From NCBI RefSeq assembly GCF_024701975.1, contig NZ_JANLNM010000012.1:79226-143225 (forward strand): 64,000 bases of DNA, in the 5' to 3' direction. This DNA is from Variovorax sp. ZS18.2.2 (lineage in GTDB: Bacteria > Pseudomonadota > Gammaproteobacteria > Burkholderiales > Burkholderiaceae_C). Below the pieces are notes generated by a model that did no database searches, was not told the DNA's origin, and saw only the letters and a program-made list of their open reading frames with translations. Made by a program: the position numbers and the translations under genes. Shown piece by piece: positions 19,166 through 28,120 of the stretch (the stretch's first letter is position 1; every line of letters starts with the position of its first letter).

Positions 19166-20755
19166 ATGCACAAGCTCATTGCCACTCTGATTACCGCGTT
19201 GCGCGCACCGGTCCTGCTGCTGATCGCCCTTGTACTGACGGGCTGCGCCGGACTCCCGCCGCGCACGCCCGAGCCGCCGACCCAGGCCATCGCAGTCTCC
19301 CCCACCACCGCGCTCGGCCGCGCCGCCATCAGCCTGAACACGCCGCCCGACGGCCTCTCCAGCCTGCGGCCGCTGATCGAGGCTTCCTACGCACTCGATG
19401 CACGGCTGGAGCTGATGCGGCGCGCCCAGTCCTCGCTCGATGTGCAGACCTACCAGCTCGGCAACGACAAGACCGGCCGGCTCCTGCTGCGGGAATTGCG
19501 CGACGCCGCACGCCGCGGTGTGCGCGTGCGCCTGCTGCTCGACGATTTCTACACGGCGGGCATGGACCGCCTGCTGCTGGGCCTGGCCGCGGAGCCCAAC
19601 GCCGAAGTGCGGCTCTTCAATCCGTTCGTGAACATGCGCGACCACTCGTCGGGGCGGTGGCTGGAGTTCTTCGGCGATTTCCGGCGGCTCAACCATCGCA
19701 TGCACAACAAGCTGTTCGTGGCCGACGGCGCCATGGCCATCGCCGGTGGCCGCAACCTGGCCGACGAGTATTTCCTGCGCAGCGAGAGCGCGAACTTCAT
19801 CGACTTCGAAGTGCTCATGGCCGGCCCGGTGGTTCCGGAGTCGGCCGCCATCTTCGACACCTACTGGAACAGCGACGTGGTCTACCCGCTCCAGCGGGTC
19901 GCCGGCACCAGCCGCACCGCCGACGAGCTGAAGTCCGCCTTCGACGCCGACACCGCCCCCCTGTACGCCCCGCCCCCTGACCCGCTGCCCGCCACCGACC
20001 TGCTGGGCGACCCGCCACTGGCCGCGCAGCTCGCGAACATCGACGAGGCGAAGTGGATGCGCGCCGAAGCGCATGCCACCGCCGACAGCCCCAACAAGGC
20101 CCTGGGCGTCATGGCGCATCCGACCGAATCGCTGGCGCAGCGCTTCCATGAAATGCTGGCCACCGCGCAGTCGAACGTGGTGGTGATCTCGCCCTATTTC
20201 ATCCCGGGCGACGAGGGCATGGCGCGCATCCGCATGGGACGCGAGCACGGGATCAACATCACCGTCATCACCAACTCGCTCGCCGACAGCGACGAGCCGC
20301 TGGTCAACATCAACTACAACCGCTACCGCGTCGACATGCTCAAGCTGGGCGTGAACCTGTACGAGGTCAGCACGCAGCAGCTCAAGCGCAGCGGCCAGTT
20401 CCGCGACCTGCTCAAGAAGGCGCGCGGCCGCCTGCACGCCAAGCTTGCGCTGGTCGACCGCCAATGGGTGCTGCTGGGCTCCATGAACCTCGACCCGCGC
20501 TCCGCCCGCCTCAACACAGAGTTCGGCGTGCGCGTGCGCAGCTTCGACCTGACGCAGGCGCTGCTCTTCGCCTACCAGCTCGACGACATCGAAGGCGTCT
20601 ACCGCGTGGTGCTCAAGCCCGACGGCCAGAACGTGGAGTGGATCGGCACCGGCGATGTCAACAACGAGGTGCTCGACAGCGAGCCCGATTCGAGCATGCT
20701 GACCCGGCTGCAGCTGCTGCTTTTCTCGTGGTTCGTGCCCACGGACCAGTTGTAA
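19166..20755 (+). CDS. Phospholipase D-family lipoprotein, cardiolipin synthase C-like
   Basis: A 529-residue protein with two HKD motifs: HNKLFVAD followed by GGRNLADEYF, and HAKLALVD followed by GSMNLDPRS. This two-domain layout matches ClsC-type cardiolipin synthases, which join phospholipid head groups. The start at 19166 gives a signal MHKLIATLITALRAP with a lipobox LTGC, so it is probably a lipoprotein; upstream in-frame ATGs lack a signal. The Tn7-like element begins 16 bp after its stop codon. Other PLD activities are possible. Confidence 0.88.
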   Translation: MHKLIATLITALRAPVLLLIALVLTGCAGLPPRTPEPPTQAIAVSPTTALGRAAISLNTPPDGLSSLRPLIEASYALDARLELMRRAQSSLDVQTYQLGNDKTGRLLLRELRDAARRGVRVRLLLDDFYTAGMDRLLLGLAAEPNAEVRLFNPFVNMRDHSSGRWLEFFGDFRRLNHRMHNKLFVADGAMAIAGGRNLADEYFLRSESANFIDFEVLMAGPVVPESAAIFDTYWNSDVVYPLQRVAGTSRTADELKSAFDADTAPLYAPPPDPLPATDLLGDPPLAAQLANIDEAKWMRAEAHATADSPNKALGVMAHPTESLAQRFHEMLATAQSNVVVISPYFIPGDEGMARIRMGREHGINITVITNSLADSDEPLVNINYNRYRVDMLKLGVNLYEVSTQQLKRSGQFRDLLKKARGRLHAKLALVDRQWVLLGSMNLDPRSARLNTEFGVRVRSFDLTQALLFAYQLDDIEGVYRVVLKPDGQNVEWIGTGDVNNEVLDSEPDSSMLTRLQLLLFSWFVPTDQL

Positions 20756-20766
20756 GCGACCACCCG

Positions 20767-20771
20767 CCAGC
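20767..20771. repeat. Target site duplication, left copy
   Basis: CCAGC lies immediately outside the left transposon end and is repeated immediately outside the right end (50382-50386). A 5-bp duplication is the hallmark of Tn7/Tn5053-type transposition. Confidence 0.9.
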
Positions 20772-20908
20772 TGTCGATGTCCATCTAACTCGAAACTCGA
20801 GCTCTTTGAAAATCAATGACTTGGCGCATCCTGACTCATCGAACACTGAATCCCCGTCTCATCTAAGCCGGAATTTCTCGGTCTCTGTCCCATTTAACTC
20901 GGAACTTT
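20772..20908 (+). repeat. Left transposon end with three to four transposase-site repeats
   Basis: The terminal TGTCGATG is followed by direct repeats at about 20783 (CATCTAACTCGAAACT), 20860 (CATCTAAGCCGGAATT) and 20891 (CATTTAACTCGGAACT), plus a weaker one near 20836 (CATCGAACACTGAAT). Such repeats are the expected TnsB binding sites. Confidence 0.85.
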
Positions 20909-21010
20909 GTCGAGCTGGCTATCGCATCAACGCTGAGACAGATCGCTTGCTGCACGAGCAGCACTAAATTTCCATCGCAGAGAATCCAGCACAAACTGGA
21001 GGTGAGATCG

Positions 21011-21733
21011 ATGGATGACGAGGATTCGAAAATTCGGCGCAACTTGATGTTGGCCGGCAGCTTGGTGCTGCTCTTCGCGTGGCTTCAGATTCCGGAAGGG
21101 GCACTGCTCAAGCGCATCTTCGGAGAGGTGGACCCCACTGTTTCGATTTCACCGGTTCGCGTCTGGATCGCGATCACTGCCGCACTCGTCTATCTCGCAC
21201 TGCGCTTCAGATTTTCGAAAGATCACGAAGAGGGCCAGAAAGAACTGACCTTCAACCGTGGCGTCATCGAAACCAGATTCGTGAAATTGTGGTTGTGCGT
21301 AGAAGTGTGGTGGTTCAAACGGTTGAGGACCGCCACTCCACTGTTCGGGGCATTTCTTCGAGAGTGGGAAAATACAGCGAACATCCGATCAACCACGCAA
21401 AAGGTTGCGCCCCCTGTCGTCATAAAGCACGTTCAGGTAGTCGAAGTCCATTCAGGATACAAGGACGGTGCTGGCCAGTGGGTCGATAGCAAAGATGGGA
21501 CTTGGAGCGTCCGAGTGCAGCTCGAATTCTGGTCAGATAACGGGAGCGAAGGCGTCTCGGGCGTTCAGGAGCACAACTTCTTTCTCACGAAGAGTCAGAG
21601 ATTCTTGGTGCGAGTCGCGCAGCTATGCTGGCTGATCGTTTATTCGAGAAGCAGCACTTTGTTGATCTTCCCGTGGGCAATCACTGTGCTTGCGCTCGTG
21701 GCCTGCTCGTTCAAGCTCTTTAGGCTCCTGTAG
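21011..21733 (+). CDS. Hypothetical membrane protein at the transposon left end
   Basis: A 240-residue protein I do not recognise. It has two N-terminal membrane segments (LMLAGSLVLLFAWLQIP and VWIAITAALVYLALRF) and a C-terminal one (LLIFPWAITVLALVACSFKLF), with a soluble domain of about 130 residues between them. The start is at ATG 21011, just after the strong ribosome site GGAGGTGAGATCG. It sits between the left end and the tniQ genes on the opposite strand, so it is cargo. Its function is unknown. Confidence 0.7.
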   Translation: MDDEDSKIRRNLMLAGSLVLLFAWLQIPEGALLKRIFGEVDPTVSISPVRVWIAITAALVYLALRFRFSKDHEEGQKELTFNRGVIETRFVKLWLCVEVWWFKRLRTATPLFGAFLREWENTANIRSTTQKVAPPVVIKHVQVVEVHSGYKDGAGQWVDSKDGTWSVRVQLEFWSDNGSEGVSGVQEHNFFLTKSQRFLVRVAQLCWLIVYSRSSTLLIFPWAITVLALVACSFKLFRLL

Positions 21734-21829
21734 CCTGGCTGCGATCTGAAAGCAGCTTTCGCTGCTGCCGGACAATCGAAGGGCTTCAAGATGGAATTTC
21801 CCGCAATGAGGCTTGGCCAAGTGGGAATT

Positions 21830-22051
21830 TCACGTCCGACCAGTCTCCGGTTTCTTCTGTTCATTGCTCGTTTTCCGTGCATCCACAGCCTCCACTCTTC
21901 CGTCGGGAAATTGACTATGCACAACACCGTCAATGACCACGGCCTTCGGTAAACCCAGCTTCGCTCTCACCGCGGCGACCTTTGCAAGGCGTTCCCTCAT
22001 CCGGCGAGCGAATTCAGGAGTTTGTGTCAGTTGAAGCACTGACTTTTCCAT
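21830..22051 (-). CDS. Small hypothetical protein after tniQ
   Basis: A 73-residue, charged, probably helical protein (EFARRMRERLAKVAAVRAKLGLPK, then VVIDGVVHSQFPDGRVE). I do not recognise it. The start at 22051 is chosen over 22189 because only this part looks protein-like and AGAAAGG lies upstream. It lies 147 bp downstream of the second tniQ on the same strand, so it may be the last gene of the transposition operon or separate cargo. Confidence 0.55.
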   Translation of the reverse strand: MEKSVLQLTQTPEFARRMRERLAKVAAVRAKLGLPKAVVIDGVVHSQFPDGRVEAVDARKTSNEQKKPETGRT

Positions 22052-22198
22052 GATGATTTGCCTTTCTCTGCCTACGGCAGAACCGTGTGTGCTCTTGCGC
22101 AGCCCTTGCAGCGGCAAGGGCTGCGAAGTCCGTCTTCTGGAGCCTCGCGCTTGATTGTTACTCGTGATCCCGATTACCGGCGAATTCATGATCGAGAG

Positions 22199-22981
22199 CT
22201 AGCAATCCTGCCAACCTTCTTCCTCAAGCAGTTCTCGCTGCCGAATCGCATTCGGACTCAACGAGTCACCTGAAGCGAGTAATTGCATTCTTTCCATCAG
22301 CGGCAACTCCTTCGCAATCCGAACAGCCCTCCCTAGAAGATTCGTCATATACCCATGGGCAATCGCCGAAACAAATGCGCAGCCGTTTTGCAGTTGGACT
22401 TCCTGCAACGGAGACAACACTAAGGGTGCTAGCTGGTCCACATAGATCGGAGCAACGCGCCACAGTAACTCGGAGCAATGAAAGCACTGGCTCATGAAAG
22501 TGATCCCCTTACCGTCAGCACCGCCTTGCTCCATTTTCTCTGGCAAGAGGATTGGCATGTGACACTTCCAACACGCGTCCTCCATCATGCATCGGTGCTT
22601 GAAGCATAGGCGCCAGGGATCGAAACGCCAGTGAACGGGGAGGTACGGCGTGTGCTGATCTTCGAAACATTTCGGGCAGAACCGATAACGCGAACGACCG
22701 CGTTCCGACCAGAGCGCTGGCCTTACCGTGCGCAGGGCCGAGCCGACCCTAAGCATGCGGCATGGGAAATCGAAAACCCTGGGGCGCAGACCGCAACGCG
22801 CTTCAACCTGACGCGTCTTCAGATTGCAAAATCCGGCATCCATGTCACGACGATAGGGGATCTCCAACCATCGGCATAGCTCGCGTAGCGACATCGCTTG
22901 GCTGGCGGCAGCTCTGCTGAGCCAAGAAGAAGGAGACTCGTCAAATTCCGGTTCGCACACTCCAAAGAGTTCTTGCTTCAC
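22199..22981 (-). CDS. tniQ: TniQ-family targeting protein 2 (TnsD-like)
   Basis: A 260-residue TniQ protein. It begins with the family pattern of an early ESPSSWLSRAA motif and has zinc-binding pairs in RFCPKCFEDQHTPY and DACWKCHMPI, with the conserved WRLCFKHRC between them. TniQ/TnsD proteins connect target DNA (or a targeting complex) to TnsC. It starts 9 bp after the first tniQ, so the two are co-transcribed. It is short for a TnsD and lacks a long C-terminal DNA-binding domain, so it may act with the first TniQ. Confidence 0.88.
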   Translation of the reverse strand: MKQELFGVCEPEFDESPSSWLSRAAASQAMSLRELCRWLEIPYRRDMDAGFCNLKTRQVEARCGLRPRVFDFPCRMLRVGSALRTVRPALWSERGRSRYRFCPKCFEDQHTPYLPVHWRFDPWRLCFKHRCMMEDACWKCHMPILLPEKMEQGGADGKGITFMSQCFHCSELLWRVAPIYVDQLAPLVLSPLQEVQLQNGCAFVSAIAHGYMTNLLGRAVRIAKELPLMERMQLLASGDSLSPNAIRQRELLEEEGWQDC

Positions 22982-22990
22982 ATCCGGCCT

Positions 22991-23959
22991 TCAGAACAAG
23001 GCGCGCTGACTTAGCTGACCGCGAAGACTTCCAAATCTTCCAGCGAACTTATGGTCAAAGATGGCTTCAGTCAGAAGATGCGCTACTTGTCGATCCGGAT
23101 GGGAAACGTGATCAAGGGCGATGCTTTCCAAGCCACCTTCCCAGACCACTGACGCCAGTTGTTTGAGCTCGTCGTCCGGGTGAGCCACTGCCCACTGAAG
23201 GCGCATCAAGCCTCTCTCCACGATGCCCTTCCACGAGAGGGAAGGCGCCTGCTGAAGCGCAGCCACTTTGAAAGCAGTCAGCGGTCGATCGATCGCCCCC
23301 ATTGCCACCAGAATTCGTAGACACCCGTCCAGAGAAACATGGCTCCACCATGGGGGGAGACTCTCCTGGCGCTCAAGGCTGGCGCTCGATATCGTGCGTT
23401 CGCCACCAATGGCCATAGCAATGCGCCTTGAAATAAGGAGAGCTGGAGCCTCTTTTTCAGTACAGAGCGGATCGCCCGAACCGATGTACGCCCCGCAAAT
23501 GCAGACATCGATCGCCGGTCGATTCCATGTCAGACGACGTTGGCATGACGCGCACCGGTCGACCATCGCAGTCATGTGCTCTTCGCAAACGGTATAGCAG
23601 CTGAAATCCCAGCAAGCGCGACAGTATCCCGTCGTGTGAAGACATTCAGGACAAACCTGAGGTCGCGCAAACCGCTGTTGCGCACGACTCATCGAGAGCG
23701 TTCCAAAGTACCTCGTTGCGGCATGTCCATGGATATAGCCAGAATCTGGCAAACGATCTGCCAGCTCTTGAGCCGGGACATCGACCAGCGAAGCCAGGGG
23801 CACCGCATCCGTTGATCGAAACGGCCGCGGCTGCAACATATTGAGGCGGTTCCGTAACCAAGAAATGGTCGCTAGATTTGCGGAAGCGATCCGAAGCAGG
23901 AGACTCATTCCTGATTCGTCCGGTCCAGCCTCTCTAGTGATCGGCAAGCTATAACGCAT
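22991..23959 (-). CDS. tniQ: TniQ-family targeting protein 1
   Basis: A 322-residue TniQ protein starting MRYSLPITREAGPDESGMSLLLRIASAN, the standard TniQ opening. Zinc-finger cysteines are visible in CPECLHTTGYCRACWDF and in DRCASCQRRL and CICGAYIG. The start at 23959 overlaps the end of tnsC by 11 bp. The second half (about 215-322) is helical and lacks a motif I know. With the second TniQ it probably forms the targeting module that places the element. Confidence 0.9.
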   Translation of the reverse strand: MRYSLPITREAGPDESGMSLLLRIASANLATISWLRNRLNMLQPRPFRSTDAVPLASLVDVPAQELADRLPDSGYIHGHAATRYFGTLSMSRAQQRFARPQVCPECLHTTGYCRACWDFSCYTVCEEHMTAMVDRCASCQRRLTWNRPAIDVCICGAYIGSGDPLCTEKEAPALLISRRIAMAIGGERTISSASLERQESLPPWWSHVSLDGCLRILVAMGAIDRPLTAFKVAALQQAPSLSWKGIVERGLMRLQWAVAHPDDELKQLASVVWEGGLESIALDHVSHPDRQVAHLLTEAIFDHKFAGRFGSLRGQLSQRALF

Positions 23960-24920
23960 GGGCGTATGGGCATTGCAACCCAGACCCACCACCAAACACG
24001 GCTCGAAAAGCCTGTGCTGCGTGCGATTCCTGCAAGGTCTGCGTGCTCTCATTGGCAACACAAAGACAGCACTCCGTGACAAAGCGTTTGAACGTTCGTA
24101 CATTTCCTTCCGCAACGCGATGCAACGTCTTGAGCCCCGCATTGCTGAGGAACAGCCGGAGATCAAACCCGACGCATTGCCGCAAAAACGCACTCGCGAA
24201 TTTCACCCACTCATCGTCATAGGAGAAATTTTCCAAGCGCTCATGCGTAGTAAGACGACTGGCGAGTGCAGGATCAGTCTGCTCAAGATGCGCAAGCCGT
24301 TCTGACCCTATCAGAACGACCCCTATACAGGTTTCATCAATCACCTCGCATAGGTAGTCAGTTGCGGACGTGCCGTCGTCTTTTGCGGAAGTCAGTCGCC
24401 GATTCGGTGAGTGCAACAAATTGGATGCTTCATCGATACCGATCAGTCGAGTCTTTTTTTGTCGAATCGCCTCCTTTGTAATGTTGACACGCGGCTCCAG
24501 CGTGTCGCTCCCGACCCTTCGGATCGGATAGCCATAGCAGCGCAAGACCGCCCCGACAAGCTGTGCTGCAGTAGCATTCTTCTTGGCTCGAACCGTAAGC
24601 ACACCGAGCTGGTCTCCAAAAAGTGACTTTCTTGGCAAGGATGTCTTGAAGTACCGAAAGACGGAGGATTTCCCTGTCCCCACCGGCCCCTCAAGATACA
24701 TCCCTTGGGGCATAGACGTTTCCCTTGCAAGCTCATAGACACGGTTCACAGCGTTAACCGCGCGCATGAATTGGGCATGAGCGACGAAGATATCGTCGAC
24801 TGGCAAGGCCGCCTTCAAAGCTTCTACGGAATATGTCTTGTAGCGACGCTCCAGGGCCTGACGATCCTCGATTTCGTAGTCGGTGAGGTCTGTGTCGACT
24901 GCGGGCTCCACCACCCTCAT
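23949..24920 (-). CDS. tnsC: TnsC/TniB-type AAA+ transposition ATPase
   Basis: A 323-residue AAA+ regulator that links target selection to the transposase. Walker A is GPVGTGKSS (about 75), Walker B is TRLIGIDEASNLL, and sensor-1-like VVLIGSERL follows. The start at 24920 overlaps the tnsB stop (ATGA), which gives translational coupling. Length agrees with TniB/short TnsC forms rather than the long Tn7 TnsC. Confidence 0.92.
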   Translation of the reverse strand: MRVVEPAVDTDLTDYEIEDRQALERRYKTYSVEALKAALPVDDIFVAHAQFMRAVNAVNRVYELARETSMPQGMYLEGPVGTGKSSVFRYFKTSLPRKSLFGDQLGVLTVRAKKNATAAQLVGAVLRCYGYPIRRVGSDTLEPRVNITKEAIRQKKTRLIGIDEASNLLHSPNRRLTSAKDDGTSATDYLCEVIDETCIGVVLIGSERLAHLEQTDPALASRLTTHERLENFSYDDEWVKFASAFLRQCVGFDLRLFLSNAGLKTLHRVAEGNVRTFKRFVTECCLCVANESTQTLQESHAAQAFRAVFGGGSGLQCPYAHAL

Positions 24921-26884
24921 AGCGACCTCATCCGAAAACCCTCGTACGAGGGCGTGTCGGGCATCGTGATGCAGACCTCCTCCGGCGCAACGATTTGCGA
25001 GGCCGCCATGGGCGATTGGAGTCCAGTCGTCTCGGCCAGCACGATCTGATTGGAGGACAGCCCCGAGAACTTCGCCGCAGTGCGTAGATCCTGACGACGA
25101 TTTCGCCGCGCAAGGGGATTCATCCAAAGCTCGTGGAGCTCTTGCTTCGCACGCATCAGCCGCTCTTGGCCGCCGCCAGCCACATGCTTTTCGCGTGCAT
25201 GCTTGCGAATGAGCTTGTGCTGAACCCATGACAGGCCGTCGGTGTATTCGCGCAGCAAACTCGGCAGCACCAGCCATTCATCGGTTCGCGGATGCTTCAG
25301 GTACACGTACGACAGGTCGTCCGGATTCCACTTCACTAGTGTTTCGAACTTGCTGCCGATGGCCTTTTTCAAGTCCAAGAGTTCTCGACTGGAATAGTTG
25401 AGACCATGGAAATCAACCCCGCCCTGAGCCACTGTCAGTTGCTTGCTCATCGCGGCAATCATGTCGAGTTGCTTTGTGGAGCTTAGAAACGTAGGCGGCG
25501 GCAGAAAATCTATGCCTTCCTTGAAGAGTTCGAAAGGGGTCTGCAGTCGACGACTGTTGAGTTCAAACGGATAGACATCAACGACAAAACGAATCAGTCC
25601 TGTGACGAGATCACTGAAAGTAATGCAAGCATCCTTGGATGGGTCAAGCCGCAACTCGTTGCTCTTCAGCTTGTGCACACGACCGTTCGCCAAGGAAAAG
25701 TGATCCAGGTTCGCAAAGAAGCGCTCGACCTTTGGTTTGAGCCAAGGTGTACGCACCCTGCAGTACTCCAGATCGGTGCCAAGTTCCCACGAGGCAAGCT
25801 CAAATTGAGGTGAGTGGAATTCCAAGCCGTTGTCCAGAACGTAGGTCTCCCCGATCCCGAAGGCGATCCAGGGTTGTTTGGCGCCGGCCGCCTTGGCGAA
25901 CTCGTCTTTCGGCTGGATCGCGTTCTTGATGACATTCAAGACCGACGTCAGGCCTGGGCCGTAGAAGCTGACGTATATCCCGACGACGTACCCGCTGAAT
26001 GCGTCGACGATGATGGTTAGCGTCGGGCGCCCGAGTGGGAGTCCGGTTCGGTCACAGATCACCACCCAATTCAGCGGCGTGTGATCACATTCCAGCCGTT
26101 GAAGCGGCCGCACCGCGGTCACACCCTCGACGCTGGTCCGGAACCGGGCCCGCGCGTAGGCCACCCCGTATCGCGCACGGTCGCGGTCGTAGGGGGACAG
26201 CTCTGCCAAACGCCTACTGACGGTCGAGAGACTCACCTTCGCGTGGTCTGCCAGGATCTTTCCTTGCTTGACCTTGTGATCAAGTTCGATGCGAATCTGA
26301 TCAAGCGTGTGACGCAGGGTATGCCGGGCACGGGTCAGATAGACCGTCCGCAGCTTTTTGACGATGACCTCCTCAACCAACGTCGACAGAGTTCTTTCAC
26401 GAAGACGGTGACGGTTGCCCGACAGCAGCGCCGCGGGATTCATTTGCGAAAGTTCGAAGGAGCGCATCCAGCTGAGAACTGTGGATGTCCCTGGCGGCTT
26501 CTCGTCTTCTAGTTTCGTGGCGATCTCTTGAATCGCATTGCCGACCTTGCTGCGCTGTCCACGCGTCAACAGACGTTTTCGCAATGCCTTCACGTAGCCC
26601 ATGCGTCTTTCCAGCTGCCTCCGATCCTTCTGGCTCAAGCTGGACAAGTCGACGACGACGCGCCGCGGCCGTCGATCTACAACCTGCGGTGTTTCTTCAG
26701 CCAGAACAGGTGTCAGCTGTCCGGCCTGAAGCATCGAATGAAATTTGGCCAGTGCAAACGTAGTCACCGAGCGGGTCAGTTGATCCTCAAACTGAATCTT
26801 GTTGCCCTCGAGCAAGCGGATCAGTTCCAACGTGCGGCTTCCACGGCGAACAACCAAACCAGGCTCCAAACTGAGCAACGACAT
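24917..26884 (-). CDS. tnsB: TnsB/TniA-type DDE transposase
   Basis: A 655-residue Mu/TnsB-family transposase. An N-terminal helical DNA-binding part (about 95-250) leads to the catalytic core: first Asp in RLECDHTPLNW, second Asp in YVLDNGLEFHS, and Glu in PWLKPKVERFF, with the usual spacing. A Mu C-terminal beta-barrel domain follows. The start at 26884 has a good ribosome site (AGGAGATCAGC). It overlaps tnsA by 98 bp, which is unusually long. Confidence 0.95.
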   Translation of the reverse strand: MSLLSLEPGLVVRRGSRTLELIRLLEGNKIQFEDQLTRSVTTFALAKFHSMLQAGQLTPVLAEETPQVVDRRPRRVVVDLSSLSQKDRRQLERRMGYVKALRKRLLTRGQRSKVGNAIQEIATKLEDEKPPGTSTVLSWMRSFELSQMNPAALLSGNRHRLRERTLSTLVEEVIVKKLRTVYLTRARHTLRHTLDQIRIELDHKVKQGKILADHAKVSLSTVSRRLAELSPYDRDRARYGVAYARARFRTSVEGVTAVRPLQRLECDHTPLNWVVICDRTGLPLGRPTLTIIVDAFSGYVVGIYVSFYGPGLTSVLNVIKNAIQPKDEFAKAAGAKQPWIAFGIGETYVLDNGLEFHSPQFELASWELGTDLEYCRVRTPWLKPKVERFFANLDHFSLANGRVHKLKSNELRLDPSKDACITFSDLVTGLIRFVVDVYPFELNSRRLQTPFELFKEGIDFLPPPTFLSSTKQLDMIAAMSKQLTVAQGGVDFHGLNYSSRELLDLKKAIGSKFETLVKWNPDDLSYVYLKHPRTDEWLVLPSLLREYTDGLSWVQHKLIRKHAREKHVAGGGQERLMRAKQELHELWMNPLARRNRRQDLRTAAKFSGLSSNQIVLAETTGLQSPMAASQIVAPEEVCITMPDTPSYEGFRMRSL

Positions 26885-27506
26885 TGCTGATCTCCTGAGT
26901 GGGGGTGAAAACTAAGTCGTCCTTGCTGATCAGTAGTTGGCGGACGGTGACGATGCGACGTCGAGCGATGGCGTGAAAAATGATCTCTGGCGTGGCCGCG
27001 CAGTGCTTCATGAGTGCGCCGATCGAGACGCCTTTCGGCTTGCTTGCGACGTAGGCGGCGATCGCGTCGATCGCTCCTTCTTTCGGCTGCAACATGGCGT
27101 AGCGCCTCAGCAGGGCGGCGCGCTCGGCGCGCCGCTGTCCCTCGATCTGCCCCTGGTGAACCACGAAAAAGATTTGACTGTCCGCCGCTAGGCGCCTGGT
27201 GATCTCGTTAAAACGCTCCTTCAGAGCGGGAATTCGTTCTGAGCGTGTGACCTCCACGACGGCGCTCTGCCCATTGGAAAAGGTCAGCAGGAAGTCCGGC
27301 GTATAGCTACGGCTATCGCCAAGGTTCAAGGTGAATGGCTGATGCTGGATGCTGCGAACAAGCGGAGAGAGCATTGTGCGCAGCACAAAATGCTTCTCCA
27401 GGCGGCTTTCATGATGAATGGCAGTGGGTTGAAACCACCTGCAATTGAGGATGCCGACCATGCGCTTCGGTGAGCGCGTGACTACCTCGCGACTGGGACG
27501 TTTCAT
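26787..27506 (-). CDS. tnsA: TnsA-type transposon endonuclease
   Basis: A 239-residue TnsA-like nuclease that would cut the 5' strands so that the element moves by cut-and-paste. The fold is indicated by an early Glu (HHESRLEKHF), Asp in SYTPDFLLTF, and the strand AVVEVTRS. In the ExK position of the usual D..(E/Q)xK motif a Thr stands in place of Lys. The C-terminal winged-helix part is about 150-225. The start has a ribosome site GGAGAGATACAT. It is the first gene of the tnsABC-tniQ-tniQ operon. Confidence 0.87.
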   Translation of the reverse strand: MKRPSREVVTRSPKRMVGILNCRWFQPTAIHHESRLEKHFVLRTMLSPLVRSIQHQPFTLNLGDSRSYTPDFLLTFSNGQSAVVEVTRSERIPALKERFNEITRRLAADSQIFFVVHQGQIEGQRRAERAALLRRYAMLQPKEGAIDAIAAYVASKPKGVSIGALMKHCAATPEIIFHAIARRRIVTVRQLLISKDDLVFTPTQEISNVVAQFGAWFGCSPWKPHVGTDPLARGQQDSV

Positions 27507-27630
27507 ATGTATCTCTCCAATTCGGCCCGCTGATAAAACAGGCGCAGGAAGGCTTGACGCAACCTTCAGCTGGGGAGATACTTTCCCAAGGGGCCCGAAA
27601 TCCTTAGGCAGTTCTCACCGGCTGCTGGCT

Positions 27631-27663
27631 ACGCCGATTTCTCGAAAGGGGAGTCGGCGTTTT
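27631..27663 (+). terminator. Hairpin between tnsA and the HTH-like gene
   Basis: A 7-bp stem ACGCCGA/TCGGCGT followed by TTTT on the plus strand. No plus-strand gene ends here, so it may insulate the transposition operon from outside transcription or be a protein site. Terminator function is a guess. Confidence 0.4.
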
Positions 27664-27666
27664 GCT

Positions 27667-28062
27667 TTACATAGTTGAATCCTCCTCGACAGCATCTGTC
27701 GCAAGCGTGGCTAGATAGGCGGCCACATCGGCTGTAGCCAAGAACCCTACACGCCGGCCCGGAGGCCGAATGACGCGAAGCGGCAAACGCCCCTTCAAGA
27801 TCGCGCGATTGAATGAATCCCTAGTTGGGAAATGCAGCAACTTCCAAGCGTCTTCAACTTGAAGCAGCGGACCAAATTGATCAAACAGTCGATTGAAGGT
27901 CAAGACCTCAATCACTGATGCAGGCGACGAAATCTCATCTGCAGAATGAAAATCATGGTGCTTCACAGCGCCTAAGTATTTCCGAAATTCGACGGACCGG
28001 CAAGGACTCCGCACTAATTTCGATGCACTCTCAACGCCTCTGCAGACCTCTCCTCTGCGCAT
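27667..28062 (-). CDS. Putative HTH DNA-binding regulator of the transposon
   Basis: Up to 131 residues. The C-terminal half (LLQVEDAWKLLHFP, SFNRAILKGRLPL, FLATADVAAYLATL) resembles MerR/excisionase-type winged HTH proteins such as AlpA. No ribosome site marks the start; ATG 28062 is the longest choice, and the true start may be up to 100 bp further in. It lies next to tnsA on the same strand, and a palindrome overlaps its start, so it may be an autoregulated control protein of the element. The function is inferred. Confidence 0.6.
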   Translation of the reverse strand: MRRGEVCRGVESASKLVRSPCRSVEFRKYLGAVKHHDFHSADEISSPASVIEVLTFNRLFDQFGPLLQVEDAWKLLHFPTRDSFNRAILKGRLPLRVIRPPGRRVGFLATADVAAYLATLATDAVEEDSTM

Positions 28063-28098
28063 CAAGAAATTACTTGATGAATTTAGACATCACTTGAT
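28061..28098. promoter_or_regulatory. Operator-like palindrome at the HTH gene start
   Basis: ATCAAG-AAATTA-CTTGAT is a perfect palindrome at 28061-28078, with a further CTTGAT half-site at 28093, about two helical turns (20 bp) from the one before. It lies in an AT-rich stretch upstream of and overlapping the start of the HTH-like gene, as expected of an autoregulatory operator. Confidence 0.55.
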
Positions 28099-28120
28099 AC
28101 TGGACTCAGTATTTTTGAAT

